Below are positions 1 to 7,466 of a stretch of 10,364 bases of DNA, one piece after another. A program made the translations under genes and the position numbers. This DNA is from Entamoeba histolytica HM-1:IMSS (taxonomy: Eukaryota; Evosea; Mastigamoebida; Endamoebidae). The notes under the pieces were generated by a model. It worked only from the letters and a program-made list of their open reading frames with translations. It was not told the DNA's origin and did no database searches. The DNA lies in contig NW_001915283.1 of assembly GCF_000208925.1 (NCBI RefSeq), positions 1 through 10,364 of the forward strand, read 5' to 3'. Positions within the stretch are counted from its first letter, which is position 1. The number at the start of each line of letters is the position of its first letter.

Positions 1-264
1 AAAATATTTTATCGAATGTTACATAAACATTATTGTTGTTTTTATTTAATTTTTACATAAAAAAATATATTTTTGAAATAAAAGGAAATAGAAAATATTT
101 AAAAATAAATGAATAAATTTATCGATAATTTAACATAACAGTTTGTTTTTGTTTATTAGTTTGAAATTCAAACATCATTAAATAAAAATAAATTTGTAAT
201 GTTATGGTTGAATTAAAAAATGAATAAATAATTTTACATATTTTTGAAATATATTTATTATTCT

Positions 265-290
265 AATTGTTTAATTTCCATTAAACAATT
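265..290. repeat. Perfect 10-bp hairpin, 6-nt loop
   Basis: AATTGTTTAA at 265-274 is exactly complementary to TTAAACAATT at 281-290, with loop TTTCCA. It lies in non-coding DNA with no gene on either side inside the window. It could be an RNA 3'-end structure of a gene to the left, or chance in AT-rich DNA. Confidence 0.45.
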
Positions 291-616
291 TTTTATTTTA
301 TTTAGTCACAATGATTATATTTTCATTCATGGATTATTAATTAAAATGAATGATAATAATGTTGGTAAATAATCAAAATAAAAGAATGAAATATGATTAA
401 ATTATTTATTATTTTATCTTCAATAAACAAAATGAAATGTTATGAATATTGATATTTTATCATATTAAATATTTTAATAAATAAAATATTGATTATTTCT
501 TCTAGTATGTTATTTAATGTAATTTTATCATTTTATTTGATTTTTTTATTTCTTTTATTCATTGTGTATTTATAATAATTATATCATTTCTTTTCTCTTT
601 TATTTCTTATTCTTAT

Positions 617-731
617 TTTATTTATCTTATTTTTATTTATCATTATTATCTTTATTAAATTAGTCGATTGAAGTGTTGTTGATAAAATAAATAAAATACA
701 ACAATCAATAAATAAAAAGAAGATAAATAAA
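617..731. repeat. Imperfect inverted repeat, 24-bp arms
   Basis: The arm at 617-640 matches the reverse complement of 708-731 at 23 of 24 positions; the one mismatch is A629. The 67-nt spacer holds a second small complementary pair (GTTGT near 675-679 and ACAAC near 699-703), so the block could fold as a branched hairpin. Both arms are low-complexity T- or A-rich sequence, so chance pairing is possible. Confidence 0.4.
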
Positions 732-1330
732 TGATATTTTTATTTTTCATCATTTTAATTATTCTCATTGAATAATCATTTCTTTATACTTTAATGTTGT
801 TTATTTTTTGTTTTTCATTAATGAGAATGTTGATTTTCTATTCATTATTCTTTTCTAATTATTATTTCATATTATCTTATTTCATTCTTTCTATTATTAT
901 TTATTATATTTCTTATTAAATTACTTCATCATATTCAATTATTATTTGATATTTCATTATTTGATTTTGTATTAATGTTTATATGTTGTTTCTGATTTTC
1001 ATTCTTCATTTCATATTCATTTTCATTTAATAAAATAGAAGAATAAAAATAATGAAAGAAGATAAATAAAATAAGAATAAAATAAGATAAAAACAATGAT
1101 ATTGTTATTATATTATTATGTTATTTTAGTTTTGATTTTATATTTATTATTTTTATCTTTTATAAACATCATTCATTTCTTCTTTTTGTCATTTCCTATT
1201 TTCTAATCATCACTGAATTTATTTTATTTATTTCCATTTCATTCTATTTTCTTTATTCTTTTTGTTATTTTATTTAGTTCATCTTTTATCATTTGTTATT
1301 TCTTGTTTATTCATGTTTGTTGTATATTTT

Positions 1331-1351
1331 ATTATTATTATTATTATTATT
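1331..1351. repeat. (ATT)7 microsatellite
   Basis: Seven uninterrupted ATT units in the T-rich intergenic DNA. The same triplet, read as AAT, is expanded in the arms of the long inverted repeat further right. Confidence 0.85.
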
Positions 1352-1784
1352 TATTTTATGTTGTGTTATTCTTATTTATATTTCTTATTATGTTTTGTTT
1401 ATTATTGTTTAAATAGAAAATAAGAATAAATAAAGAATAAGAAATAATAACATAAATATGTTGATGTATTTTATTATTTCATTATATGTTTATTATTCTT
1501 ATTTCTATTATTTTATTCATTTGATTCATAATGAATTAATTCATTGAAATAATACAAATAAATTGTTTATTTATTCATTGATTCTTATTTCTATTTTATT
1601 CTTATTTCTTTTCTTATTTAATAAAAACACAATCATTCTGTGTGTAAATATTTCAAATGAAATAAAATAAATCAACATTGAATTATGTAAATTTTTAATT
1701 CACCATTTCATTCATTGACAGATGAACGAAATGTTCATATTCTTCATTGATTTGTTTTTTATTCTTTTTTTTTTAGTTCATTTT

Positions 1785-1802
1785 CAATTAATCAAGATTG
1801 AA
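1785..1802 (-). terminator. Probable polyadenylation signal of the TLDc gene
   Basis: Reading the minus strand from the stop codon, the first 20 nt of 3' flank contain GATTAATTG, whose core TAATT fits the short UA-rich polyadenylation motif reported for Entamoeba transcripts just after the stop codon. The flank also contains a second stop: TTC AAT CTT GAT and then TAA at 1788-1790. Assigned by motif and position only. Confidence 0.45.
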
Positions 1803-2306
1803 TCATTTCATTTCAATTGCTATGATTCGTTTTGGTGTGAAATAATATTTTCCACAAAGTGCATTTTCAATTCCGTTATATTCATATGAATTTTGATTAC
1901 AATATGATTTTATTTTATCATTTTCTTTAAAAACAAGAATATTTCCAAAATATCCAAATGAAAACAAACAATCATTTGATTGATTACAAAGATAAAATGC
2001 ATATTCTGGTAATACAATATCAAATGTCATCATTCCTTCAATTCTTCCATTTGATTCTAATGAAAAGACAAATGAATATGAATCATATATATAACCATCA
2101 ACTTTATCAATTTTAGAATTAACATATCCTCCAAATTTATTTCCTTCTGAATCTTCAATAATAATTATTATATGTTCTTTATTCCATATTCTTTCTTCAA
2201 ATATTGATGTATTTTTATTCCAATAATCAATGTCTGAATCAAATAGTATATTGAATACTTCTCTATTTGTCCATTCTTCTATTTGGTTAATATACACCTC
2301 ATCCAT
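1803..2306 (-). CDS. Small TLDc-domain protein, 167 aa
   Basis: An intact single-exon gene starting at ATG 2306 and ending in TGA at 1805-1803. The whole protein resembles one Entamoeba-type TLDc domain. It has an N-terminal IEEWTNREVFNILFDSD segment, the hallmark GNKFGGYV at about residues 55-62, a hydrophobic strand YSFVFSLESNG at about 77-87, and a C-terminal strand pair ending in KRIIAIEMK. There is no signal peptide or membrane segment, so it is probably soluble. In animals TLDc proteins are linked to oxidative-stress protection and V-ATPase binding; Entamoeba has many short stand-alone members of unknown function, so no specific role is claimed. The start is supported by a close core promoter and by the domain beginning only a few residues in. 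All ten glycines use ordinary GGN codons. It points away from the LINEs on its right. Confidence 0.85.
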   Translation of the reverse strand: MDEVYINQIEEWTNREVFNILFDSDIDYWNKNTSIFEERIWNKEHIIIIIEDSEGNKFGGYVNSKIDKVDGYIYDSYSFVFSLESNGRIEGMMTFDIVLPEYAFYLCNQSNDCLFSFGYFGNILVFKENDKIKSYCNQNSYEYNGIENALCGKYYFTPKRIIAIEMK

Positions 2307-2330
2307 TTTAATTTGATTTGATGTTTATAA

Positions 2331-2355
2331 GTTCAAAATATGGATGTTTAAATAA
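2331..2355 (-). promoter_or_regulatory. Entamoeba-type core promoter (TATA-like and GAAC elements)
   Basis: On the minus strand, TTATTTAAAC (2355-2346) matches the Entamoeba TATA consensus GTATTTAAA(G/C) at all positions but the first. TTTTGAACTT follows, with GAAC at 2334-2331, matching the core of the genus-specific GAAC element. The ATG of the TLDc gene is about 25 nt downstream of GAAC, so the 5' leader must be very short, as is usual in Entamoeba. No convincing AAAAATTCA initiator is visible; ATTAAAATG spans the likely start region. Confidence 0.6.
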
Positions 2356-2660
2356 TTAATACACGTTATTAACACATCAAGTAAAATATGAATTTTAGCA
2401 TCATTCTATTTTAAATAAATGTTATTTTTATCATTTTTACAATAACAATAAATATATAATAATATTAATAATATAATAATAATAAAATTATAATATTGTT
2501 ATTTTCTATAATTAGTTTGTTTTATTTTTTGTGTTTTTATATTATTATTTTTAAAAATAACAAAAAATTGAAGAGAAGAAGATTCAATTCTGTTTTATTT
2601 TTATTAATTCATTTTTTCCGTTTTTTTATTTATTATTAATTATAATTATAGATTAGATCC
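2356..2660. other. Non-coding spacer between TLDc gene and LINE copy A
   Basis: A/T-only stretches with no plausible coding frame. It contains an AT hairpin (2441-2503) and a small stem (AATTGAA 2566-2572 with TTCAATT 2583-2589, loop of 10). From about 2650 the composition shifts toward more C and G, which I take as the approximate start of LINE-derived sequence. Confidence 0.55.
2441..2503. repeat. AT hairpin upstream of the TLDc gene
   Basis: AATAACAATA at 2441-2450 is a perfect reverse complement of TATTGTTATT at 2494-2503. The spacer is almost wholly A and T and can extend the pairing. It sits about 135-200 nt upstream of the TLDc start codon. A regulatory role is possible but not indicated by any known motif. 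Confidence 0.4.
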
Positions 2661-2778
2661 CTTTCCAATGCAGGAAATATAACAATTTTAATGCCATGGA
2701 TATTGAGCAATAACAATGTGTATGATAAAGAAAAATAAACAAAACATAGAAATCCATTGTCATATAAAAGAATGAATG

Positions 2779-2830
2779 TCAATAACAATAAATGGCAAAG
2801 AAATAATAATAATAAATGAAATACAAAGGA
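2779..2830 (+). repeat. Diverged direct repeat of the copy A ORF2 start region
   Basis: TCAATAACAATAAAT at 2779-2793 recurs exactly at 3220-3234, and the similarity continues with small indels for about 50 nt. Translated, the two read SITINGKEIIIINEIQ and SITINNKIIIIKIQ. The second copy leads into recognisable ORF2 sequence; the first leads into the left inverted-repeat arm. This suggests a partial duplication or a second truncated LINE fragment about 440 bp upstream. Confidence 0.5.
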
Positions 2831-2841
2831 AAAATGGATTA

Positions 2842-2881
2842 GAAGAGAAATACAAAGAAAAACAAATAAAAAACAAGATAA

Positions 2882-2927
<46 letters not shown>

Positions 2928-3144
2928 TATACAAATAACAAATATAAATAACAATAAATGATATACAAGAAAGAATAAAAAGAATAAGAAGTGAATAGAA
3001 TAAATGAGAGTATGAAGAAATACTCAAAAAGTAAGAAAATAAAAGAAAAAGAATGTATAATAATCTTCAAGAAATATATTCAATCAAAAAGAAAAAGATA
3101 AATGAATAAATTAAAGAAGAAAATAAAAAACAAACAAAAAGACA
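2842..3144 (+). repeat. Left arm of a long, near-perfect inverted repeat
   Basis: Comparing base by base with the reverse complement of 5897-6184, I find no substitution. The only difference is the microsatellite: 14 AAT units here (2886-2927) against 9 in the other arm, which accounts exactly for 303 versus 288 nt. Identity starts abruptly at GAAGAG (2842) and ends at GACA (3144). The arm encloses, with its partner, almost all of decayed LINE copy A. Given copy A's many lesions, identical arms imply a recent duplication-inversion or gene conversion. Confidence 0.95.
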
Positions 3145-3170
3145 TTAAAGAAAAAGACATTAAAACAAAA
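3141..3170 (+). repeat. 15-bp tandem duplication at the inner edge of the left arm
   Basis: GACATTAAAGAAAAA (3141-3155) is followed directly by GACATTAAAACAAAA (3156-3170), two mismatches apart. In the putative ORF1 frame this reads DIKEKDIKTK. The long inverted-repeat identity stops four bases into the first unit, so the unit may mark the breakpoint. Confidence 0.6.
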
Positions 3171-3217
3171 GAATAAATTAAAAACAAAAATCGAATTAAA
3201 GAAATGAAATATGTAAA

Positions 3218-5872
3218 ATTCAATAACAATAAATAACAAAATAATTATAATTAAAATACAAGAAGAAATACAACAGAACAAACAAATAGAATATTAATTG
3301 AAGTGTTGTATTGTTTTGCAATTAAATGGTTAAATAAGAAATTATATAAGAAATTAAGAAAGAACAAATTGAAAGCATAATAAAAGTAATAAACATCAAT
3401 GTCAATAATGAAAATGAATATATTAATTATGTTAAAATATCACATAAAATAAAAGAAAGCATTAAACAATACATTAAAGTGAAAGTAAATGATATAATAG
3501 AAGACTAGAGTGTAATTCAATAAAAAAAACAACATATTAAAGAATAACTCTACAGAAATTGATGAAGAATATCTTAACACTCTCATCAATAAAATGAAAG
3601 AAATGAAAATAGAAAAATGTTCAAACATTAATTACTACTGGAAAAGAAAAGAAACTGACGAATTGATAATGGAAATTAATAATAGATTGGATAATGTCAG
3701 GAAATAGAATGCATGATCTGCAAGATGATATGGATATTTCAATGATTATATACTTTTATCTCCAAAATAAAATAATAAGAGATAAATTTGATGAAATAAA
3801 AGAAATATAAAGAAAATAAATAGACTAGAAGATTTGGTCAAGGGAAGGAAATGGTACAGAATAAAGTGCATCATGAAATTAAAAGAAAATGATGAAGAAG
3901 GAATAAAAGTCAAAGCACTAGAAAGAATAAAATACCTAAAATATATGATGACTATGATAAAAGAAAGAATTAAATTTAATAAAGAAGAAAGGGTCAGAAT
4001 CAATACAAATAAAATCATGTTTGATTCTAACAAGAAAATTAAAATAAAGAAGAAACAAAAAATAAAATATACAAAAATAACGATATTAATTTAGAATATT
4101 GGAAATCGTTATATGAAACACAGGTGATATTAAATAAAGATAAATTGAAAATAAAACAAATCACCTCGTGGAATGAAAGATATAGAAATTATGATAATGT
4201 CATAATAACATTAAATGAATTAAATTTAAGTATAATGAAAATAAGTAACTGGAAGGCACCATGAATAGACATTATATATTTGTATTATTTGAAAAGGATG
4301 TCATTATCAAGAGAAATCATTCTCAATATCTTTAATGAATGGTTGAACTTCCCTGAAAACATCAAATTAGACATGGTAAGTGGAAGAACTTTATTAATCC
4401 ACAAAGTGATAGGAACGACGTCACTAATTATCGTCCTATCAGTTGTACAAATGTAATTATGAAAGTATTTACCTCAATATTAAAAGAAAAGATTCACAGA
4501 AGACTTAACATGAATAATGAATCATTTAAAATTAGTAGTAATCAACTGAGATGTAAATTACAGTCTTTAGCTGCTAAAGAAGGAATAATAAATAGTTATA
4601 TGATGAAGCAGCAGAAAGAAGAGAAATAAATAAAATATGTGGAGTCATATTATGACATTAAGAAAGCATATGACACAGTAAACCACGAATAGGTAATTGA
4701 ATCATTAAAATATTTTAATGTAGAGGGTGTCATCATTAACATTATTGAAAGTATGATGACTAGATTGAAGATATTCATCGGTTATAAATTTAATGAATAT
4801 CTAGGTAGTATTAAATTAAATAAATGAATTTTACAAGGTGATTCATTATCAAATCTACTCTTCATCATTCAGATGAATGTAATTTCTCAATTCATCGAAG
4901 AGAAATTCCCAAAATCAAATCATACATTATATATGGATGATTTGAGAATAATGACACAAAGTAGTGAAGAAATGGGAATAATCCAAAATGAAATTATTGA
5001 CCGACCAATACATCAAAAAATGGAAATGTCATCAAACAAATGAAATTTTAGAAGATGGTTCGATTCAAAATGAGTAGATAAAACTACTACAATGAAAACA
5101 TGGAAGTCAATCAATATTAAAAAGAATGCATTTCTCCAATTAACTAAAATGCAAGATGGAACAATATTTTGTTTGTATAGAAAATCAAAAATAATGAAAA
5201 ATGAAAGATTGAAATACTGCACACTTTGTAAAGACAAGATAGCTACAGTACAACATATTCTACTATCTTGTATTTATCATAAAAAATCACAAATAGAAAA
5301 ACATGATCATATTGGCATAATAATATTGATTAATAAGAAAATATACATGAAATAATCAATATAAAAACCTCCATATGAAACAATGTTCAAATATAAAGAC
5401 ATCAAAATGATATTGAACATACAAATAATACTTAAAAGTGAATGACAATATCACAAAATATCAGATATATGTGATAGATAAAAAGAATAAAACTGGTCTA
5501 ATATTTGATATGACTAATGTGGCTGATCACAATATTAATTGTTGTCATTTGAAGAAAAGAAATAAGTATAAAGAATTAAAGAATATTCTAATGAAAATAG
5601 AAAAATTAAAAGATGTCAGAATAAATCCAGTAGTAATCTCAATAAATGGAATAATGAATAAAGAAAGTAATAGGTTAATTAAATAATTAAAAATTGAGAT
5701 TGACATTGAGAAAGAAATTAAAAACCTTGTCATAAAAAACATGATGGATGTCATTGAATATTGCTTCAATCACAACCAAACATACTCCATAGAGATGCTA
5801 GAAGAAGACTTATTAACAGGATTAGTCTCCCCTGAGCCAAGAAGAATAGAAGCTATTTCTATTAATACTTAA
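3218..5872 (+). pseudogene. LINE copy A ORF2 (RT, CCHC finger, endonuclease), broken
   Basis: The N-terminal region from about 3300 (FAIKWLNKKL) parallels copy B's FALKLFERKL. The central RT follows: EYWKSLYET (4099), NWKAP then TGA at 4262, FNEWLN, SGRTLLIHK. A one-base deletion near 4406 breaks the KGDRND..NYRPIS motif. Then come YYDIKKAYD (first catalytic Asp at 4654), LQGDSLSNLL and YMDD (4930-4941). The distance from YMDD to the CCHC motif is 675 nt shorter than in copy B, so most of the thumb and linker is gone, with frame kept. Other lesions in the aligned frame are TAA 4627 (Lys in copy B), TAG 4690 (Trp in copy B), TGA 4825, TGA 5041, TGA 5071, TAA 5353 and TAA 5684. ORF2 would end at TAA 5870-5872. 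Not functional as it stands. Confidence 0.85.
5218..5872 (+). other. CCHC finger and restriction-like endonuclease remnant of copy A
   Basis: C-x2-C-x8-H-x4-C (5218-5271: CTLCKDKIATVQHILLSC) has the same spacing as copy B. After a frame change, 5438-5683 reads YVIDKKNKTGLIFDMT and then NKYKELK, VRINPVVISING: the acidic residue of the second endonuclease strand (IFD) and the following Lys-rich KYKEL helix can be seen. The Pro-Asp of the usual PD..D signature is missing; KYQIYV occupies its place, and a short deletion would explain it. The same frame continues past TAA 5684 through a helical tail to TAA 5870. The assignment is from family knowledge of R2/R4 elements, not a search. Confidence 0.7.
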
Positions 5873-5896
5873 TTAATTGCTTATTATTTTCTTCAT

Positions 5897-6113
5897 TGTC
5901 TTTTTGTTTGTTTTTTATTTTCTTCTTTAATTTATTCATTTATCTTTTTCTTTTTGATTGAATATATTTCTTGAAGATTATTATACATTCTTTTTCTTTT
6001 ATTTTCTTACTTTTTGAGTATTTCTTCATACTCTCATTTATTCTATTCACTTCTTATTCTTTTTATTCTTTCTTGTATATCATTTATTGTTATTTATATT
6101 TGTTATTTGTATA

Positions 6114-6144
<31 letters not shown>

Positions 6145-6184
6145 TTATCTTGTTTTTTATTTGTTTTTCTTTGTATTTCTCTTC
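5897..6184 (-). repeat. Right arm of the long inverted repeat
   Basis: This is the reverse complement of 2842-3144 without any substitution, carrying 9 ATT units (6114-6140) in place of 14. It sits exactly between the two LINEs, about 24 nt after copy A's ORF2 stop and directly before an 11-A run that opens copy B. Because the left arm lies in its expected place upstream of copy A's ORF2, this arm is the likelier displaced copy. Read on the plus strand it stays open in the ORF1 frame of copy B and would add a hydrophobic Tyr/Leu/Phe-rich leader there, which I regard as an accident. Confidence 0.95.
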
Positions 6185-6196
6185 AAAAAAAAAAAG

Positions 6197-7462
6197 ATGC
6201 ATTACAGGAGACACCACAAAAAATATAGAAAAACAAATAACAAAAGAAGAAGAAATTCATATCAATCAAGAAATATAAATGATAGAAGAATAAGTGAAAA
6301 TAGGTATTATCTGTATGGACAGAGATACATGAATAATCACACTAATCATTACAATAATAATTATCACCATAACTATCACAACATAGTTGATACAAATCGT
6401 TTCACTCATCACTTCATTCATAATCATCGTCATAAACACTTTAATAATAATAACAACTTCAATAGAAATAAACAATATCAATATAAGAAAAACAAATACC
6501 ATAATAACACTCAAAGAAGGTACAAACAATATCAAAATAAGAAACAAAATAGAAATAAAAGAAAAGAAATGATTGAAATACAAAACCAAGAATATTGGAA
6601 AAGAATCATTGAAGAAGAAATTAAAATACTTACACCACAAGAAGTAGAAGAAATTAAAAATACCAAGATTAAAGAATATACATCATCAACAATATGGAGA
6701 AAATGGTATTTTCTTGCACGAGAAAAAACAAAAACAAATAGAAAAAGAAGAAGAAACTATTAATATGACTATGGAAGAAGACAATAATCAGTACAACCAA
6801 TTGAGATTAATGATAATAGAATATACAATAACTATGTAATGAGTATTGAAAGTGAAGAAGACGATGATAAAGATTCTACGAGAGTAGAAGTTAGGCTTGC
6901 TGAGGAGAAGAAGAGGCTGGTAGAAGAGGAGAAGAGGCTTGCTGAGGAGAAGAAGATCACTAAAGGAGAGAAGAAGAGGCTGGTAGAAAAGGAAGAAGAA
7001 ACCAGTAAAAAGGAAAAAAGAGTAGAAGAAATAGAGGAAAAAGTGGAGGAGGATATGAAAGAGAAAGAAGAAATGAAAAAGGAAATCCAAATAAAAGACC
7101 AAACCATTAAAAAACTAACAAAAGATATTATGGCATTAAAGAAGAAGCATGAGAATGAGATGAGCACAAAAAACAACGAGTGCGATAAAAAAATATTCAA
7201 ATTCCATGCTGAATCTGAGAGGAAAATGTTTGAAGTAAATAATTTAACACAACAATTACTCTTCCTGAAAGATAAATTATCTAAATTAGAAAATGAAAAT
7301 ACAAAGGAAGAAAAGAAGAAAGATGATGTAACTTACAATATAACAGACTCATCTGAAACACAAATAGTAAATGACCTCTCCCCCAATGTGGTAGTAGCTG
7401 ATGAGATATCATCAAGTGAAGATGATCTTCCAAAAAAGAAAGTTAACGCAGAAATCCATTGA
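6197..7462 (+). pseudogene. LINE copy B ORF1 (basic RNA-binding-type region plus coiled coil)
   Basis: One frame of about 421 codons starts at ATG 6197 and ends at TGA 7460, interrupted only by TAA at 6761 and TAA at 6785. The first half (188 codons) is strongly basic and rich in His, Asn, Arg and Tyr (MHYRRHHKKYRKTNNKRRRN at its start), ending in a helical segment with WRKWYFLAREKT. Such composition suits binding of the element's RNA. The second half from about 6839 is a charged coiled coil with heptad-length repeats, then an acidic tail (SSSEDDLPKKKV). The two parts are usually seen as separate reading frames, but they share one frame and the 7 codons between the stops also fit, so a single ORF1 with two nonsense mutations is the simplest reading. 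Copy B's ORF2 starts just downstream. Confidence 0.75.
6893..6988 (+). repeat. Heptad-phased internal repeats in the ORF1 coiled coil
   Basis: A 21-nt string beginning AGGCTTGCTGAGG at 6893 recurs exactly at 6935, a period of 42 nt (14 codons, two heptads). Another 21-nt string encoding EKKRLVE at 6905 recurs exactly at 6968, a period of 63 nt (21 codons, three heptads). The block codes for alternating KRLAEEK and KRLVEEE units. It is visibly richer in G than the surrounding DNA and uses GAG, AAG, CTG and AGG codons that are rare elsewhere in the window. Confidence 0.85.
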
Positions 7463-7466
7463 AGAA

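Larger units (their letters stand above)
1..1720. other. AT-rich non-coding intergenic region
   Basis: No reading frame of useful length or protein-like composition is present on either strand. The sequence consists of alternating T-rich blocks (TTATTC, TTTCATT, TTATTTAT words) and shorter A-rich blocks built from the complementary words, so many short inverted repeats arise. The clearest are annotated separately. I see no transposon protein remnant, tRNA or promoter that could be tied to a gene. The window edge hides whatever gene lies to the left. Confidence 0.75.
2660..3217 (+). pseudogene. Possible degenerate ORF1 of LINE copy A
   Basis: Read in one frame with several stops, this stretch gives Asn/Lys-rich basic sequence (for example NVNNNKWQRNNNN), then a poly-Asn run from the AAT microsatellite. 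After that comes a Lys/Glu/Ile-rich, coiled-coil-like tail (QKDIKEKDIKTKE around 3135-3173). That order, basic Asn-rich part followed by coiled coil and then ORF2, is the order of copy B's ORF1, and the segment directly precedes copy A's ORF2. No residue-level alignment to copy B can be defended, so the call rests on position and composition. The left arm of the long inverted repeat lies inside it. It could instead be low-complexity filler between two LINE fragments. Confidence 0.3.
3218..5896 (+). mobile_element. LINE copy A, decayed R2/R4-type non-LTR retrotransposon
   Basis: The element carries, in order, an RT with YYDIKKAYD, LQGDSLS and YMDD motifs, a CCHC finger, and a restriction-like endonuclease remnant. 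A single-ORF2 product with the endonuclease at the C-terminus after a CCHC motif is the R2/R4 pattern, which Entamoeba LINEs share. The 3' end is short: ORF2 stops at 5872 and about 24 nt remain before the right inverted-repeat arm. There is no poly-A tail. The 5' part probably reaches back to about 2660. It is in the same orientation as copy B but too different to be the same subfamily. Confidence 0.85.

Noticed and set aside
1..1720. Prokaryotic-type promoters, CRISPR or tRNA genes in the AT-rich left flank
   Set aside because: No regularly spaced repeats, no cloverleaf with conserved TTCRA-type arm, and the rest of the window is clearly eukaryotic; AT-rich DNA gives TATAAT-like strings by chance.
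1722..1738. Small palindrome ATGAAC-GAAAT-GTTCAT, with GAAC on both strands, resembling two divergent GAAC promoter elements
   Set aside because: No TATA-like element at the right distance and no gene starts beside it; six-base stems are common in DNA of this composition.
2760..3027. Poly-Ile, poly-Tyr and poly-Asn open frames on both strands
   Set aside because: They are translations of the AAT/ATT microsatellite and low-complexity flanks in different frames.
3834..4094. Separate 86-codon Lys-rich gene
   Set aside because: It lies in order between the N-terminal part of copy A ORF2 and its EYWKSLYET motif and matches copy B's Lys-rich linker in position and composition, so it is a fragment of that ORF2.
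2842..6184. Terminal inverted repeats of a DNA transposon carrying LINE A as cargo
   Set aside because: No transposase-like sequence lies between the arms, no target-site duplication is evident at the outer ends, and the left arm appears to be part of LINE A's own upstream region.
6014..6763. A 249-codon open frame with a hydrophobic Tyr/Phe/Leu-rich start fused to the basic ORF1 region, resembling a membrane protein with a basic tail
   Set aside because: The first 57 codons are the right inverted-repeat arm read antisense to its copy in LINE A; the run of Lys comes from the A11 stretch. ORF1 most plausibly starts at 6197, so the fusion is accidental.
6832..7200. Ser/Phe-rich minus-strand frames opposite the coiled coil
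   Set aside because: They mirror the GAA/GAG/AAG-rich coiled-coil code on the other strand and have no independent signal.
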